Assembly: GCF_006965485.1 (NCBI RefSeq)
Contig: NZ_CP041360.1
Coordinates: forward strand, 3,472,001 to 3,536,000
Direction: 5' to 3'
Origin: Spirosoma sp. KCTC 42546
Lineage (GTDB): Bacteria; Bacteroidota; Bacteroidia; Cytophagales; Spirosomataceae
DNA length: 64,000 nucleotides
Shown here: one piece after another, positions 38,535 to 47,390 of the stretch
How the letters are laid out: each line of letters opens with the position of its first letter
Position numbering within the stretch: position 1 is the first letter of the stretch
The notes under the pieces: generated by a model
Database searches by the model: none
Told to the model about the DNA's origin: nothing
Seen by the model: the letters and a program-made list of their open reading frames with translations, nothing else
Made by a program: the position numbers and the translations under genes

Positions 38535-38843
38535 TCGTTTTACTTAAAATTGAGTTGTATGAACGTCCGGTGATTGCCGATTCGGTGGTAGTATCCTCCA
38601 CTGTGGAACGAGTTGTTACCAGACAGAAAATAACCGATGATACCTTAAGAATCTCTTAAGGTGACATGCATTAATTTTTATTTTTTCTCAAAAAAATCCC
38701 AGAAATGTAGAGGTGTATTGATCAGATTCAGCTTGGGAGTGCTTTTGTGAGTTGACTTAATTTGCTGACATACGCTTTCATGATTAATTGAGTAAATAGG
38801 TAGCTGAGTTGAGCCAGCATACCATCTCAATTAATCAATAAAA
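38535..38843. promoter_or_regulatory. Intergenic region upstream of the core polysaccharide cluster, with a short palindrome
   Basis: The 309-base gap holds no convincing gene. It contains a compact inverted repeat at 38643-38661 (8-base arms, 3-base spacer; CCTTAAGA) about 110 bases upstream of the initiating transferase. This could be an operator or a terminator of the leftward response regulator gene. Promoter boxes are not clear. Confidence 0.35.
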
Positions 38844-39353
38844 CTAGGCGCTTTGCGGTAGTGCGTAGCTGCCGAACAGCATAGAAAGAATCCGGGATTT
38901 TTGTTGCCAGAATGGCTTAGCGTCGGACTGTACCGGTGCAGGTACTAATCGTCTCTGAGGTTCCTCAATCGGTGAATCTGCGCGCCGTAATAGAGCGTGT
39001 AGTTTGGCTTTAACTTCAAGCGGATTAAATGGCTTTGACAGAAAAGCATCAACACCTTGCTCCAGACACTGAATTCGAGTAGCACTGTCAGGTACATTTG
39101 AGAGAATAACCACAGGCGTTTGAGACGCTAATCGGCTCATCCGAATAAGCTTGGTTAATTCCAGACCATTAAAGAATGCCAGGTCAAGCTCTGTAAGTAC
39201 ACAGTCAAATCGATTACCCTGGATTAACAGGCGGGCTGCTTCCTGCCCGGTACTAGCCACTGTAATCTTAAAATCTTTAGTAAGCGTCTGTACAAGTATA
39301 TCAACCACGTATGGATTTTCGTCCACGATAAGTAAGTGGTGCTTGGCGTTCAT
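38844..39353 (-). CDS. Single-domain response regulator with Glu at the phospho-site
   Basis: A 169-residue protein with one receiver domain (about 5-125) and a basic, proline-containing tail without a DNA-binding fold. The acidic pair is at Asp10-Glu11, Ser in ILSN and Lys in LSKPF are kept. The phospho-acceptor position is Glu55 (LTELDL) rather than Asp. Such a change can mimic the active state. It lies just upstream of the receiver-bearing initiating transferase in the same direction. It may act by protein contact on the polysaccharide machinery. Confidence 0.85.
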   Translation of the reverse strand: MNAKHHLLIVDENPYVVDILVQTLTKDFKITVASTGQEAARLLIQGNRFDCVLTELDLAFFNGLELTKLIRMSRLASQTPVVILSNVPDSATRIQCLEQGVDAFLSKPFNPLEVKAKLHALLRRADSPIEEPQRRLVPAPVQSDAKPFWQQKSRILSMLFGSYALPQSA

Positions 39354-39772
39354 TTTATTAATATTTAAAATTACTTATGGGTTAGATTTTGAATTTTTAG
39401 ACTAGGTGGCAAATCGCTGGTTACTTTTTATACTAAAAAAAACCGCCACATCAACACTTACCATACCGGCCATGTAGGCTGAATAAGCAGTTAATGAAAG
39501 TCGGTTGGGATTATGTTTTATTAAAATAAATAGCTGATAATTAGACTACTAACTGTTGTGTTGGTGGTAATTTGTAAGCCATTACGGTTGGCCCACTCAT
39601 CGGGTAGGGTCAAACTGAGTAAAATCCAAAATTGATTAAGCGGTAGGTAGTTTATCGAAGTTTTAATGCCCTTTAATCCTATCAACTGGCATTATTAGCC
39701 GCTAACAATCTCTGCTCACCCTGTCCATTTTGCTACAAAGCCGTATCTTTGGACTATGTATCAGTTGATTTT
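39354..39772. promoter_or_regulatory. Divergent intergenic region between the response regulator and YfhO-like genes
   Basis: About 420 bases without a supported gene. A TATCTTTG box at 39744-39751 matches the Bacteroidota -7 pattern TAnnTTTG, but it ends only 21 bases before the ATG and no TTTG box sits at the expected distance, so it is a weak candidate. The rest is AT-rich with no clear structure. Confidence 0.25.
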
Positions 39773-42415
39773 ATGAACCAAACTACCCCTTTCCAACCGC
39801 GCTGGCAGACCCGCCTGCGCCCACACCTGATTGCTGTACTAGGATTACTCGTGCTGGCTATTATGTACTTCTCGCCGGTTTTATCAGGGAAGACGCTATC
39901 TATGCACGACGTACAGGAAGCGTCTGCATCAGCGCGCGAAATTCGTGAAATCACGCAGCAAACGGGCGAGAAGCCACTCTGGACTGATGCTGTTTTTAGC
40001 GGCATGCCAGGCTACATGATCGACTTTAATTACCCCTATATTCTGGTCTATAAAGCCGTAATGGGCGTCGTTAACATACTGCCAAACACGGCTAGCATCA
40101 TCTTCGTGGTGATGCTGAGTATGTATATTCTATTAGTGGTCCTTGGCTGTAATTCATGGCTCTCGGTACTTGGAGCCGTTGCCTACGGATTTGGAACGTT
40201 CAGTATTGTTAGTCTGGAAGCAGGGCACGTTTCAAAGCTCTTTGCGCTAGGCTACGGAGCGGGCATGTTAGCGGGTGTGATTCTGGCGCTTCGGGGACGG
40301 TACTGGTTTGGCGCTGCACTCATGGGTTTCTTTATGTGTATGGAACTGGGGGCCAATCATATTCAGATCACCTATTACCTATTTATGACAATTGGGCTGT
40401 ATGTACTCATTGAGAGTATCGCTTTGATTCGGGCGGGGAAAGGCCGTCAGCTTGCTTTTGGTTTGGCAACGCTGGCAGTGGCCGTTGCCCTGGGAGCCGG
40501 GAGCTTTGGCAAGCGTTTGCTGGTGCTGAATCAGTATACGAAAGAAACAATTCGGGGAAAGTCAGAACTGACCGCTAAGACAACCAATCCAGATGGTAAG
40601 GCACCAAGTAGTGAGTCGAAAGGTGGGCTGGATAAAGACTATGCATTTAGTTATAGTTACGGTAAAGCCGAAACATTGACATTACTTATCCCAAATGCCG
40701 CTGGAGGAGCTTCGTCCGGGGGAGGGTTGTCTACGGATTCGGAATTTTATAAGGCCATGACGAGCCGGGGTATTGATCCATCAGCTGCAAAACAAATGGC
40801 CGAACTGGGCGCACCAACCTACTGGGGCGACCAACCCATTGTAGGCGGACCTGCCTATGCAGGGGCAGCGTTGTTGTTCCTGTTTGTATTGGGGATGTTT
40901 GTTATCCGTGGGTCGATCCGTTGGTGGCTCATCAGTGCAGCTTTACTGATGATTATGCTGGCCTGGGGTAAAAATCTGCTGTTTTTTAATGAATTTCTAT
41001 TTGATAATCTGCCCTATCTGAACAAGTTCAGAGCCATGACCATGGCTCTTTGTCTGGCCCAGTTATTTTTTGCCGCCGGTGCTGCATTAGGGCTTCAAAC
41101 GATAGTTAATCAGAAATTGACCTTTGCTCAATTGCGGCAACCGCTGTTGATTAGTCTCGGACTAACGGCGGGTGTTGCGCTTGTTTTAGCAATAGCCGGG
41201 GGGGCATTCTTTTCGTTCCAGTCGCCAAATGACAGCCGAATTTTATCCAGTATTTTCGGTGAAGCAGGTAAGGAGTTTCAAGGTGCTCTTATTAGCGACC
41301 GGCAGAGCCTTCTACGCTCCGATGCATTCCGGTCTATAATCCTGATTTTGTTGGCTGCTGGCGCCGTCTGGCTGTTTATCACCGATAAAATCAAGTCGGT
41401 AATCTTTTATCCGCTGGTGCTGACAATCGTTGTTTTTGATTTGTTCTTGGTCGATAAACGCTTTCTGAACAGTGCCGATTTTATCTCAAAAACCGTAGCC
41501 AGCGTTCTCTTTGAACCAACAGCTGCCGATCAGCAGATTTTGCAGGATAAATCCCTGGATTACCGCGTATTTGATCAGACAGGCTCCTTTATGGAAACCA
41601 ACCGAACGTCGTATTTTCACCGATCCATTGGGGGGTATAATACGACCCGATTACGGCGCTATAATGAGTTGATCAACTTCGCTTTTCAACCAAATACGCT
41701 GAATATTCTGAATATGCTGAATGCAAAGTATGTTATTCAGCCTGGACAGCCTGATCCGGCCAATCCACAGCAACAGCCTGCCGGTCCCGTTGTTATTCCC
41801 AATCCCGAAGTGCTGGGCGCGGCCTGGTTTGTAGGAACCGTACAACAGGTAGCTAATGCCGACGAAGAAATTGCGGCCATGAAAACACTGAACCCACGCG
41901 ATTCGGCCGTGGTTGATAAACGATTTGCTCCTGAGCTTGGTAATTTACCAGCTACGATGGATCATACGGGTAGCTCAATTCAATTGACGAGCTATCGCCC
42001 TGACAAGTTAATTTACCAAACCAATGCTACCCGCGATGGGCTGGCTGTTTTCTCGGAAGTTTATTATAGAGGAAATGAGGATTGGCAGGCCTTTATTGAC
42101 GGTAAACCTGCTCAGCATCTTCGGGCCAATTACGTGTTACGAGCTATGCGAATCCCAGCGGGTAAACACACGATTGAGTTTCGGTTTGATCCGCCCTTAG
42201 CCCGTACTGGCGATACCGTAGATCTGGTATGCAATGTATTATTACTTCTACTAATCGGCTTTGTTATTTTCCATGAGGGCCGTAGCCGACGTTCTGAATC
42301 AATACCTGAGCCGGACCCAATTGTACCTGTTGTACCGGAACTGCCCATAGCTACTCCGCAGCCAGCAAAAACGACGCCACCGCAACGCAAGACGGGTGGT
42401 GCGAAAACACGTTGA
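39773..42415 (+). CDS. YfhO-family membrane protein
   Basis: The ATG at 39773 gives 880 residues; an upstream TTG at 39749 is less likely. It has about 12-14 hydrophobic helices and long outer loops, with the family-like segments MHDVQEASASAREIR near the N-terminus, TYWGDQP in the middle and a soluble beta-rich region (about 570-800, YYRGNEDWQAFIDG) before the last helix. In Gram-positives YfhO family proteins glycosylate cell-wall polymers, acting as GT-C enzymes on lipid-linked sugars. Here it would act in the periplasmic membrane leaflet. The C-terminal tail is proline- and lysine-rich. A strong terminator follows. Confidence 0.87.
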   Translation: MNQTTPFQPRWQTRLRPHLIAVLGLLVLAIMYFSPVLSGKTLSMHDVQEASASAREIREITQQTGEKPLWTDAVFSGMPGYMIDFNYPYILVYKAVMGVVNILPNTASIIFVVMLSMYILLVVLGCNSWLSVLGAVAYGFGTFSIVSLEAGHVSKLFALGYGAGMLAGVILALRGRYWFGAALMGFFMCMELGANHIQITYYLFMTIGLYVLIESIALIRAGKGRQLAFGLATLAVAVALGAGSFGKRLLVLNQYTKETIRGKSELTAKTTNPDGKAPSSESKGGLDKDYAFSYSYGKAETLTLLIPNAAGGASSGGGLSTDSEFYKAMTSRGIDPSAAKQMAELGAPTYWGDQPIVGGPAYAGAALLFLFVLGMFVIRGSIRWWLISAALLMIMLAWGKNLLFFNEFLFDNLPYLNKFRAMTMALCLAQLFFAAGAALGLQTIVNQKLTFAQLRQPLLISLGLTAGVALVLAIAGGAFFSFQSPNDSRILSSIFGEAGKEFQGALISDRQSLLRSDAFRSIILILLAAGAVWLFITDKIKSVIFYPLVLTIVVFDLFLVDKRFLNSADFISKTVASVLFEPTAADQQILQDKSLDYRVFDQTGSFMETNRTSYFHRSIGGYNTTRLRRYNELINFAFQPNTLNILNMLNAKYVIQPGQPDPANPQQQPAGPVVIPNPEVLGAAWFVGTVQQVANADEEIAAMKTLNPRDSAVVDKRFAPELGNLPATMDHTGSSIQLTSYRPDKLIYQTNATRDGLAVFSEVYYRGNEDWQAFIDGKPAQHLRANYVLRAMRIPAGKHTIEFRFDPPLARTGDTVDLVCNVLLLLLIGFVIFHEGRSRRSESIPEPDPIVPVVPELPIATPQPAKTTPPQRKTGGAKTR

Positions 42416-42436
42416 TTGAGTAATATACTGAAGTTT

Positions 42437-42493
42437 ACACATCAACAAAAAAGCATCGCTGTTTTCAATAGCGATGCTTTTTTGTTGATGTGT
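42437..42493. terminator. Strong bidirectional terminator
   Basis: Arms 42437-42460 and 42470-42493 pair perfectly over 24 bases with a 9-base loop; the GC part is flanked by A and T runs on both sides, so it can end transcription in both directions. It lies between the YfhO-like gene and the leftward Thx gene. Confidence 0.92.
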
Positions 42494-42499
42494 ATTGTA

Positions 42500-42637
42500 T
42501 TAGGCTTGGGGCTCTGGTTCCGGTTTGGAAATCTCCGATTTTGGTGCTGTTGTTTTGGCAACAACTCTAGGACGACTAATGCCATATGAACCTCTTGCAA
42601 TCTTTCCTTTGCGGGACTTTATATCGCCTTTACCCAT
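42500..42637 (-). CDS. 30S ribosomal protein Thx
   Basis: A 45-residue basic protein beginning MGKGDIKSRKGKIARGSYG, followed by SRPR, which matches the small ribosomal protein Thx (bS31) that sits in the head of the 30S subunit. The C-terminal third is acidic and proline-rich (KPEPEPQA), an extension typical of Bacteroidota versions. It is the last gene before the bidirectional terminator at 42437-42493. Its own promoter should lie in the 81-base gap upstream. Confidence 0.85.
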   Translation of the reverse strand: MGKGDIKSRKGKIARGSYGISRPRVVAKTTAPKSEISKPEPEPQA

Positions 42638-42718
42638 AATTTAACCGGCTTTAGTTTACCGTATCTGGTTACTACGTGTAAACCTACCCGTTCGTTCATT
42701 CTGGGAACTAGGAACTGG

Positions 42719-43717
42719 TTATTTTAGCGCTCGAGCCTCAACGCCTTCAACGGTAATTTTGACGGGTTTAATAGCGCCCTGGTCGTCAAAATACATACGG
42801 TCGATGCACGTTTCACGATGGTTCCCATCCGTTTCGGTTAACGGACGCCGGTGGTAAACGATGTACCACTCATCCGTTCCGGGTACCTGAATAACCGAAT
42901 GGTGGCCTGCTCCGGTGGCTACAGTAGGATCTTGTTGCAAAATCTTACCAACCCGCTCAAACGGGCCAAAGGGGGAGTTGGAGACTGCGTAAGCAACAGA
43001 GTAGTTCGGCCCAGTCCAGCCGCCTTCAGACCACATAAAGTAATACTTTCCATTCCGGACGAACATGGTGGGGCCTTCAACGTATCCTTTAGGCGTTATT
43101 TCTCGAAATAGTGTGCCGTCAGCGAATGGAAGCAAACCCGTGAAGTCGTCTTTTAAGCGGGCAATATTACAATGGCTCCATCCACCATACAGCAGATAAT
43201 ATTGACCGTCTCCATCTTTAAATACGTACTGGTCAATGGGTTGTGCACCATTATGAATCTGTCCAACTAAAGGTTTGCTCAGATAATCGCGGAATGGGCC
43301 AGCTGGGTTGTCTGCAACGGCCACCCCAATGCCACCCACTTCTTTTTTATCATCATGAATGTCGTTGGCCCCAAAGAATAAAAAATACTTACCTCCCTTT
43401 TCGATAATGGCTGGAGCCCACATGGCCCGTTTTGCCCATTTTACTGCCGTTGAGTCCAGAATTCGGCTATGTTTGGTCCAGGTGACTAAATCCGAGGAGG
43501 AAAAGGCATCGAAAAATATCTGCTGGTTGTAGGGTGCTGAGTAAGTTGGGTAGATCCAGTAAGTTTTTCCAAAAATAACTCCTTCAGGATCAGCGTACCA
43601 GCCCGGGAAAACTGGATTGCCCGCTCGTTTTACCGACGACTTTGCGGGTTGAGCCAATGAAAATGTGGTGCATAGAATTGATAAAAGAAGGAGAATGCAG
43701 AATCGTGAAAGCGACAT
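42719..43717 (-). CDS. Secreted GH43-type glycosidase
   Basis: A 332-residue five-bladed beta-propeller hydrolase. The signal peptide covers about 1-22 (ends SLAQ). The catalytic base is in WYADPEG (about residue 42), the pKa-modulating Asp probably in QPIDQY, and the acid Glu in VEGPTMF. Family members remove arabinose or xylose from side chains; some act on galactans. No T9SS tail is present, so it is probably periplasmic. It is separated from its neighbours and not clearly part of an operon. Confidence 0.9.
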   Translation of the reverse strand: MSLSRFCILLLLSILCTTFSLAQPAKSSVKRAGNPVFPGWYADPEGVIFGKTYWIYPTYSAPYNQQIFFDAFSSSDLVTWTKHSRILDSTAVKWAKRAMWAPAIIEKGGKYFLFFGANDIHDDKKEVGGIGVAVADNPAGPFRDYLSKPLVGQIHNGAQPIDQYVFKDGDGQYYLLYGGWSHCNIARLKDDFTGLLPFADGTLFREITPKGYVEGPTMFVRNGKYYFMWSEGGWTGPNYSVAYAVSNSPFGPFERVGKILQQDPTVATGAGHHSVIQVPGTDEWYIVYHRRPLTETDGNHRETCIDRMYFDDQGAIKPVKITVEGVEARALK

Positions 43718-44191
43718 AGGGTATAAATTGAAAACTGATCTGTAAAAGTAAAACTGAATCGGAAACTTGTGGCATTATAATTGGTCAACTAGTCAGTAAG
43801 GCATAAAGTACTTACTTATAACCTATCGTGTGCCTTGCTGATAATCACGCTTTGGTTTAGGCTGGTTATTATGAGAACTGATTATGGTTAATACAGGGTA
43901 GGCTTGTTTTACTTTACGCGTGAAGTACGTACTCAAATACCATCTAAGTAACTTAGCAAAGTCTGTCGGATTCGCCTTTTTAGGGAGATAAATTTGTAGT
44001 ATAGCTACATTTAGTTTATGAAGAATAAGTAAACTTGTCAATTTCATTGTTTTTGTATTCCATTTATCAAGAAAGGAAAAATAAATAGCTGTAGGGCCTT
44101 CTACTAAATAATTTATTTACTTTTTTTGGTAGTTTTGTTAATAAATGAAATCGAGTTATATATTGTCTTGAATTTGCTATAAGCGATTTTT
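43718..44191. other. AT-rich intergenic region, no supported gene
   Basis: This 474-base stretch lies between divergent genes and is AT-rich near the FIST gene. A TAnnTTTG-like box occurs near 44130-44137 (TAGTTTTG), 55 bases before the FIST start, but without a clear partner box. A leftward frame of 74 codons (43823-44047) has no recognisable features and is not called. Confidence 0.3.
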
Positions 44192-45331
44192 ATGAAAATA
44201 AGGCAAGCGAAGTTTTCGAGTACTAGTTGGGACGCAATTTCTGAAACTCCTGGCTTTCTGCCTGAGAAAGCATCATTAGTTTTGGCATTCGGTGAGCGAA
44301 AGCTGTTAGAAAAGACAGATCCACATGAGTATTTAAAAGAGCAATACCCCAATGCTCAGATTATCATTAACTCTACATCTGGAGAAATTATAGGTGAAAA
44401 GGTTTATGATGATACGATAGTTGTTACGGCCATTGAATTTGAAAAGACAACGGTCCGGACTGTACAGTTTGATATTAGTAATCATAAGGAAAGCTATGCG
44501 GTCGGCGAAAAACTGGCCCGCGCTCTGGATGAGGAAACTTTGTTAGCCATTATTCTCATATCGGATGGTGGTGTTGTGAATGGAAGTGAGTTAATTGAAG
44601 CGAGTAATCGATGGTTAAGCCACCCAGTTCCTGTTATAGGCGGTCTCGCTGGTGATGCAGGCCGTTTCGAGCGAACCCTGGTTGGGGCCAATCAAAATCC
44701 GGTATCTGGTAAAGTAGTGGGCATTGGGCTGTATGGTACTGATTTGAAAATCGGTCATGGCACAATGGGCGGATGGGATGTATTTGGCCCCGAACGTGAA
44801 GTGACGAAGTCCGTTTATAATGAATTGTACCAGATTGATGACCGGGATGCCTTGGACTTATATAAAGATTACCTGGGAAGATATGCTGAAGGACTACCTG
44901 GAACAGCATTGCTTTTCCCCTTATCTATTCGTATCTCGCCCGATTCTCAACCGCTTGTGCGAACGATTCTGTCGATTAACGAAACCACAAAAAGTATGAC
45001 ATTCGCTGGCGATATACCGGAAGGGGCCTGTGTTCGGTTTATGCGGGCTAACCTGGACCGACTGGTGGAAGCCTCGGCGCTAGCCGCTCAGAATGCGCTT
45101 ACTCAATTAGGAAAAACGCCCGAACTGGCTATACTCATTAGCTGTGTTGGGCGTAAATTGGTATTAGGGCAACGTACGGAAGAAGAAGTGGAAGTTGCAA
45201 GTGATATTTTTGGTAATCAACTCTATATGACGGGCTTTTATTCGTATGGCGAAATCGCACCAGCCGGACCGGCATCACCAGGAGAACTTCATAATCAAAC
45301 CATGACTATAACTATCCTTTCTGAGCAGTAA
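44192..45331 (+). CDS. FIST-domain sensory protein
   Basis: A 379-residue soluble protein with FIST_N (about 25-215; LVLAFGE, then GGLAGDAGRFERT) and FIST_C (about 225-360; CVGRKLVLGQR, then GFYSYGEIAP). FIST proteins are thought to bind small ligands, perhaps amino acids, and to feed two-component systems. It starts a three-gene phosphorelay set: the hybrid kinase begins three bases after its stop codon. It carries no membrane segment, so it senses an intracellular ligand. Confidence 0.92.
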   Translation: MKIRQAKFSSTSWDAISETPGFLPEKASLVLAFGERKLLEKTDPHEYLKEQYPNAQIIINSTSGEIIGEKVYDDTIVVTAIEFEKTTVRTVQFDISNHKESYAVGEKLARALDEETLLAIILISDGGVVNGSELIEASNRWLSHPVPVIGGLAGDAGRFERTLVGANQNPVSGKVVGIGLYGTDLKIGHGTMGGWDVFGPEREVTKSVYNELYQIDDRDALDLYKDYLGRYAEGLPGTALLFPLSIRISPDSQPLVRTILSINETTKSMTFAGDIPEGACVRFMRANLDRLVEASALAAQNALTQLGKTPELAILISCVGRKLVLGQRTEEEVEVASDIFGNQLYMTGFYSYGEIAPAGPASPGELHNQTMTITILSEQ

Positions 45332-45334
45332 ATT

Positions 45335-46864
45335 ATGGAAGAAAGTAAGTTACATAAAACACTGGCACGCCAAATTCACCGGCATTTGACAGAAGAGAGT
45401 TTGCAGGACAAGAACTTACAACAGTTTATACAGGCAGTCAATGAGTCTTACCAGAGTTTTGATCGTGACAAAGAATTGCTGGAACATTCAGCTTTAGTGA
45501 ACGATCGGGAGTACACAGAAATAAATCAGAAGCTTAAGGAAGAAGTTAGTCAGCGACGTCAATCTGTCGAAAAACTGATCGGCGCAATTGAGTTAATTGA
45601 AGTGCCGGAAGGGGATGCCATTGCTGATTTTGACCCTAATAATCTAGTCGGTTTGGTTAATTTTCTGCAGCGTCAGATTGAGTACCGAAAAACAATTGAA
45701 GCCGAATTGCGGCAAGCTAAAGAAGTAGCTGAAAATGCTACGCAGGCTAAGTCGGATTTTCTGTCGATGATGAGCCACGAAATCCGAACACCGCTGAACG
45801 GAATTGTGGGTATGACGTACCTGATGTTGCAGGAAGAAGTGCCTCCGTCAATGACAGAAAATCTGAAAACGCTCCAGTTTTCAATCGAACATCTTCAGGC
45901 TTTAATCAACGATATTCTGGATTTTAGCAAGATAGAAGCCGGCAAAGTTGAATTGGAAGAGATTACGTTTGACTTCCGGCAACTTGTATCAAACATTAAA
46001 CGGGCTCAGCAGGCAAAAGCACAGGAGAAAGGGAATCGGATTCGGTTAATGATTGACGATGACATACCGAATGCCCTAGTTGGTGACTCACTTCGAATTG
46101 GTCAGGTACTCACAAATCTGGTATCGAACGCCATTAAATTTACCCAGCAGGGAACCATTTCTATTGAACTGGCGCTTGAGCATCGAACAGACGATAAAGC
46201 TTCTATTTATGTGTCTGTACAGGATACAGGGATTGGTATTGCACCAGACAAACAGGAGGCTATCTTCACTATGTTTACGCAGGCCAATTCAGCAACGACC
46301 CGTAAGTTTGGTGGAACAGGACTAGGCCTTGTTATTACTAAAAAACTGCTGGAGCTGTATGGAAGCGCCATTCAGGTAGAAAGCCAGGAAGGTAAAGGAG
46401 CCACATTCTCGTTTACGCTGAATTTGCCAATTAGTACAACCGCGGCTCCAATTGTATCTGTAACGGATGCTGTTGATGATAAAACCCTGAAAGGATTACG
46501 GGTATTATTGGTAGAAGATTACCCCGTTAATGTGAAAGTGGCTTTAAAGTTTTTAAATAAGTGGGGGATTGAAGTGGATACCGCAGAAAATGGGCTTGTA
46601 GGGGTCAACAAATGCAGGGACACACAATTTGATTTGGTATTAATGGATTTGCAGATGCCCGTCATGGATGGGTATACAGCCGCGGCAGAGATCAGAAAAA
46701 TGAATGCAACAATTCCAATTATTGCACTGACCGCATCCGCTACATTTAGTAACAGAGATCGAGCAGTTCTTGTGGGTATGGATGATTACGTTACAAAGCC
46801 GTTTAACCCAAAGGATTTATTTAATAAGATCGCTAAATACAGCCAACGCCAGGTTAATATTTAG
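45335..46864 (+). CDS. Cytoplasmic hybrid histidine kinase / response regulator
   Basis: A 509-residue protein without membrane segments. An N-terminal coiled coil (about 45-140) is followed by HisKA with His148 (MMSHEIRTPLNG). The HATPase (about 255-370) has NLVSNAIKFT, DTGIGI and GGTGLGL. The C-terminal receiver (about 388-505) has Asp438 in LMDLQMP and Lys in VTKPF. It probably takes its signal from the FIST protein encoded just upstream, since it has no sensor of its own. The receiver would pass the phosphate to the Hpt protein encoded downstream. Confidence 0.95.
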   Translation: MEESKLHKTLARQIHRHLTEESLQDKNLQQFIQAVNESYQSFDRDKELLEHSALVNDREYTEINQKLKEEVSQRRQSVEKLIGAIELIEVPEGDAIADFDPNNLVGLVNFLQRQIEYRKTIEAELRQAKEVAENATQAKSDFLSMMSHEIRTPLNGIVGMTYLMLQEEVPPSMTENLKTLQFSIEHLQALINDILDFSKIEAGKVELEEITFDFRQLVSNIKRAQQAKAQEKGNRIRLMIDDDIPNALVGDSLRIGQVLTNLVSNAIKFTQQGTISIELALEHRTDDKASIYVSVQDTGIGIAPDKQEAIFTMFTQANSATTRKFGGTGLGLVITKKLLELYGSAIQVESQEGKGATFSFTLNLPISTTAAPIVSVTDAVDDKTLKGLRVLLVEDYPVNVKVALKFLNKWGIEVDTAENGLVGVNKCRDTQFDLVLMDLQMPVMDGYTAAAEIRKMNATIPIIALTASATFSNRDRAVLVGMDDYVTKPFNPKDLFNKIAKYSQRQVNI

Positions 46865-46881
46865 TGACTTATATACGCTGG

Positions 46882-46946
46882 CTTAAACGATTCTGTGGAT
46901 TTTGTAGCTGCTTTTGGGCCCTATAGAATCCACAGAATCGTTTAAG
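46882..46946 (+). terminator. 20-bp inverted repeat between kinase and Hpt genes
   Basis: Arms 46882-46901 and 46927-46946 are perfectly complementary with a 25-base loop. It starts 17 bases after the kinase stop codon. It may be a partial terminator or an RNA-processing site that lowers expression of the Hpt gene relative to the kinase. No T run follows. Confidence 0.6.
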
Positions 46947-46998
46947 TCAGAAAAGTTGAAATTATTTAGTTCATAGTTAACCAGAGTAGTTGATTAGT

Positions 46999-47373
46999 AT
47001 GGCAGATTCTGATTCGGTTGTTTCTCATGTTATTGATTACCAACGCCTTAATGAATTATACGATGGAGACACTGAGCAGATTGCCAGCCTATTTGAACTT
47101 TTTCTAGACGAAACGTTCCCGGATTTCCAGGATATTGACACTAAAATAGATCAACATAGTTGGCCTGAAGTTGCCAGCCAAGCTCACAAACTATTGCCCT
47201 GGGTGGGTATGGTTGGCTTAACTACATTAGAAACCAACCTAAGGAGTATAGAAGCACAAGTGGCAGATGGCGCTGGTAAAGAAGAGATTCTGGCTACCTG
47301 GAATCAATTTAAAACCGGTCTTAATCAGGCTATACCCCTAATTCGCCAGGAGTTAGTTAAATTGACTAGCTAA
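46999..47373 (+). CDS. Histidine phosphotransfer (Hpt) protein
   Basis: The ATG at 46999 is preferred over a TTG at 46990. The 124-residue all-helical protein has the Hpt motif with His63 in SQAHKLLPWVGMVG, a variant of the usual AHxLKG sequence in which Pro-Trp replaces the Lys-Gly. It would move phosphate from the hybrid kinase's receiver to a final response regulator not present next to it. Its end is 17 bases from the convergent GT2 gene. Confidence 0.87.
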   Translation: MADSDSVVSHVIDYQRLNELYDGDTEQIASLFELFLDETFPDFQDIDTKIDQHSWPEVASQAHKLLPWVGMVGLTTLETNLRSIEAQVADGAGKEEILATWNQFKTGLNQAIPLIRQELVKLTS

Positions 47374-47390
47374 TTCCCTGCCATGGCTGG

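Noticed and set aside
39744..39751. TATCTTTG as a firm promoter for the YfhO-like gene
   Set aside because: The -7 pattern fits but the only nearby TTTG is 11 bases upstream, not about 19-21, so it is not a convincing promoter.
43823..44047. Leftward 74-codon frame between the GH43 and FIST genes
   Set aside because: No signal, motif or context supports it; it lies in an AT-rich divergent promoter region where chance frames occur.
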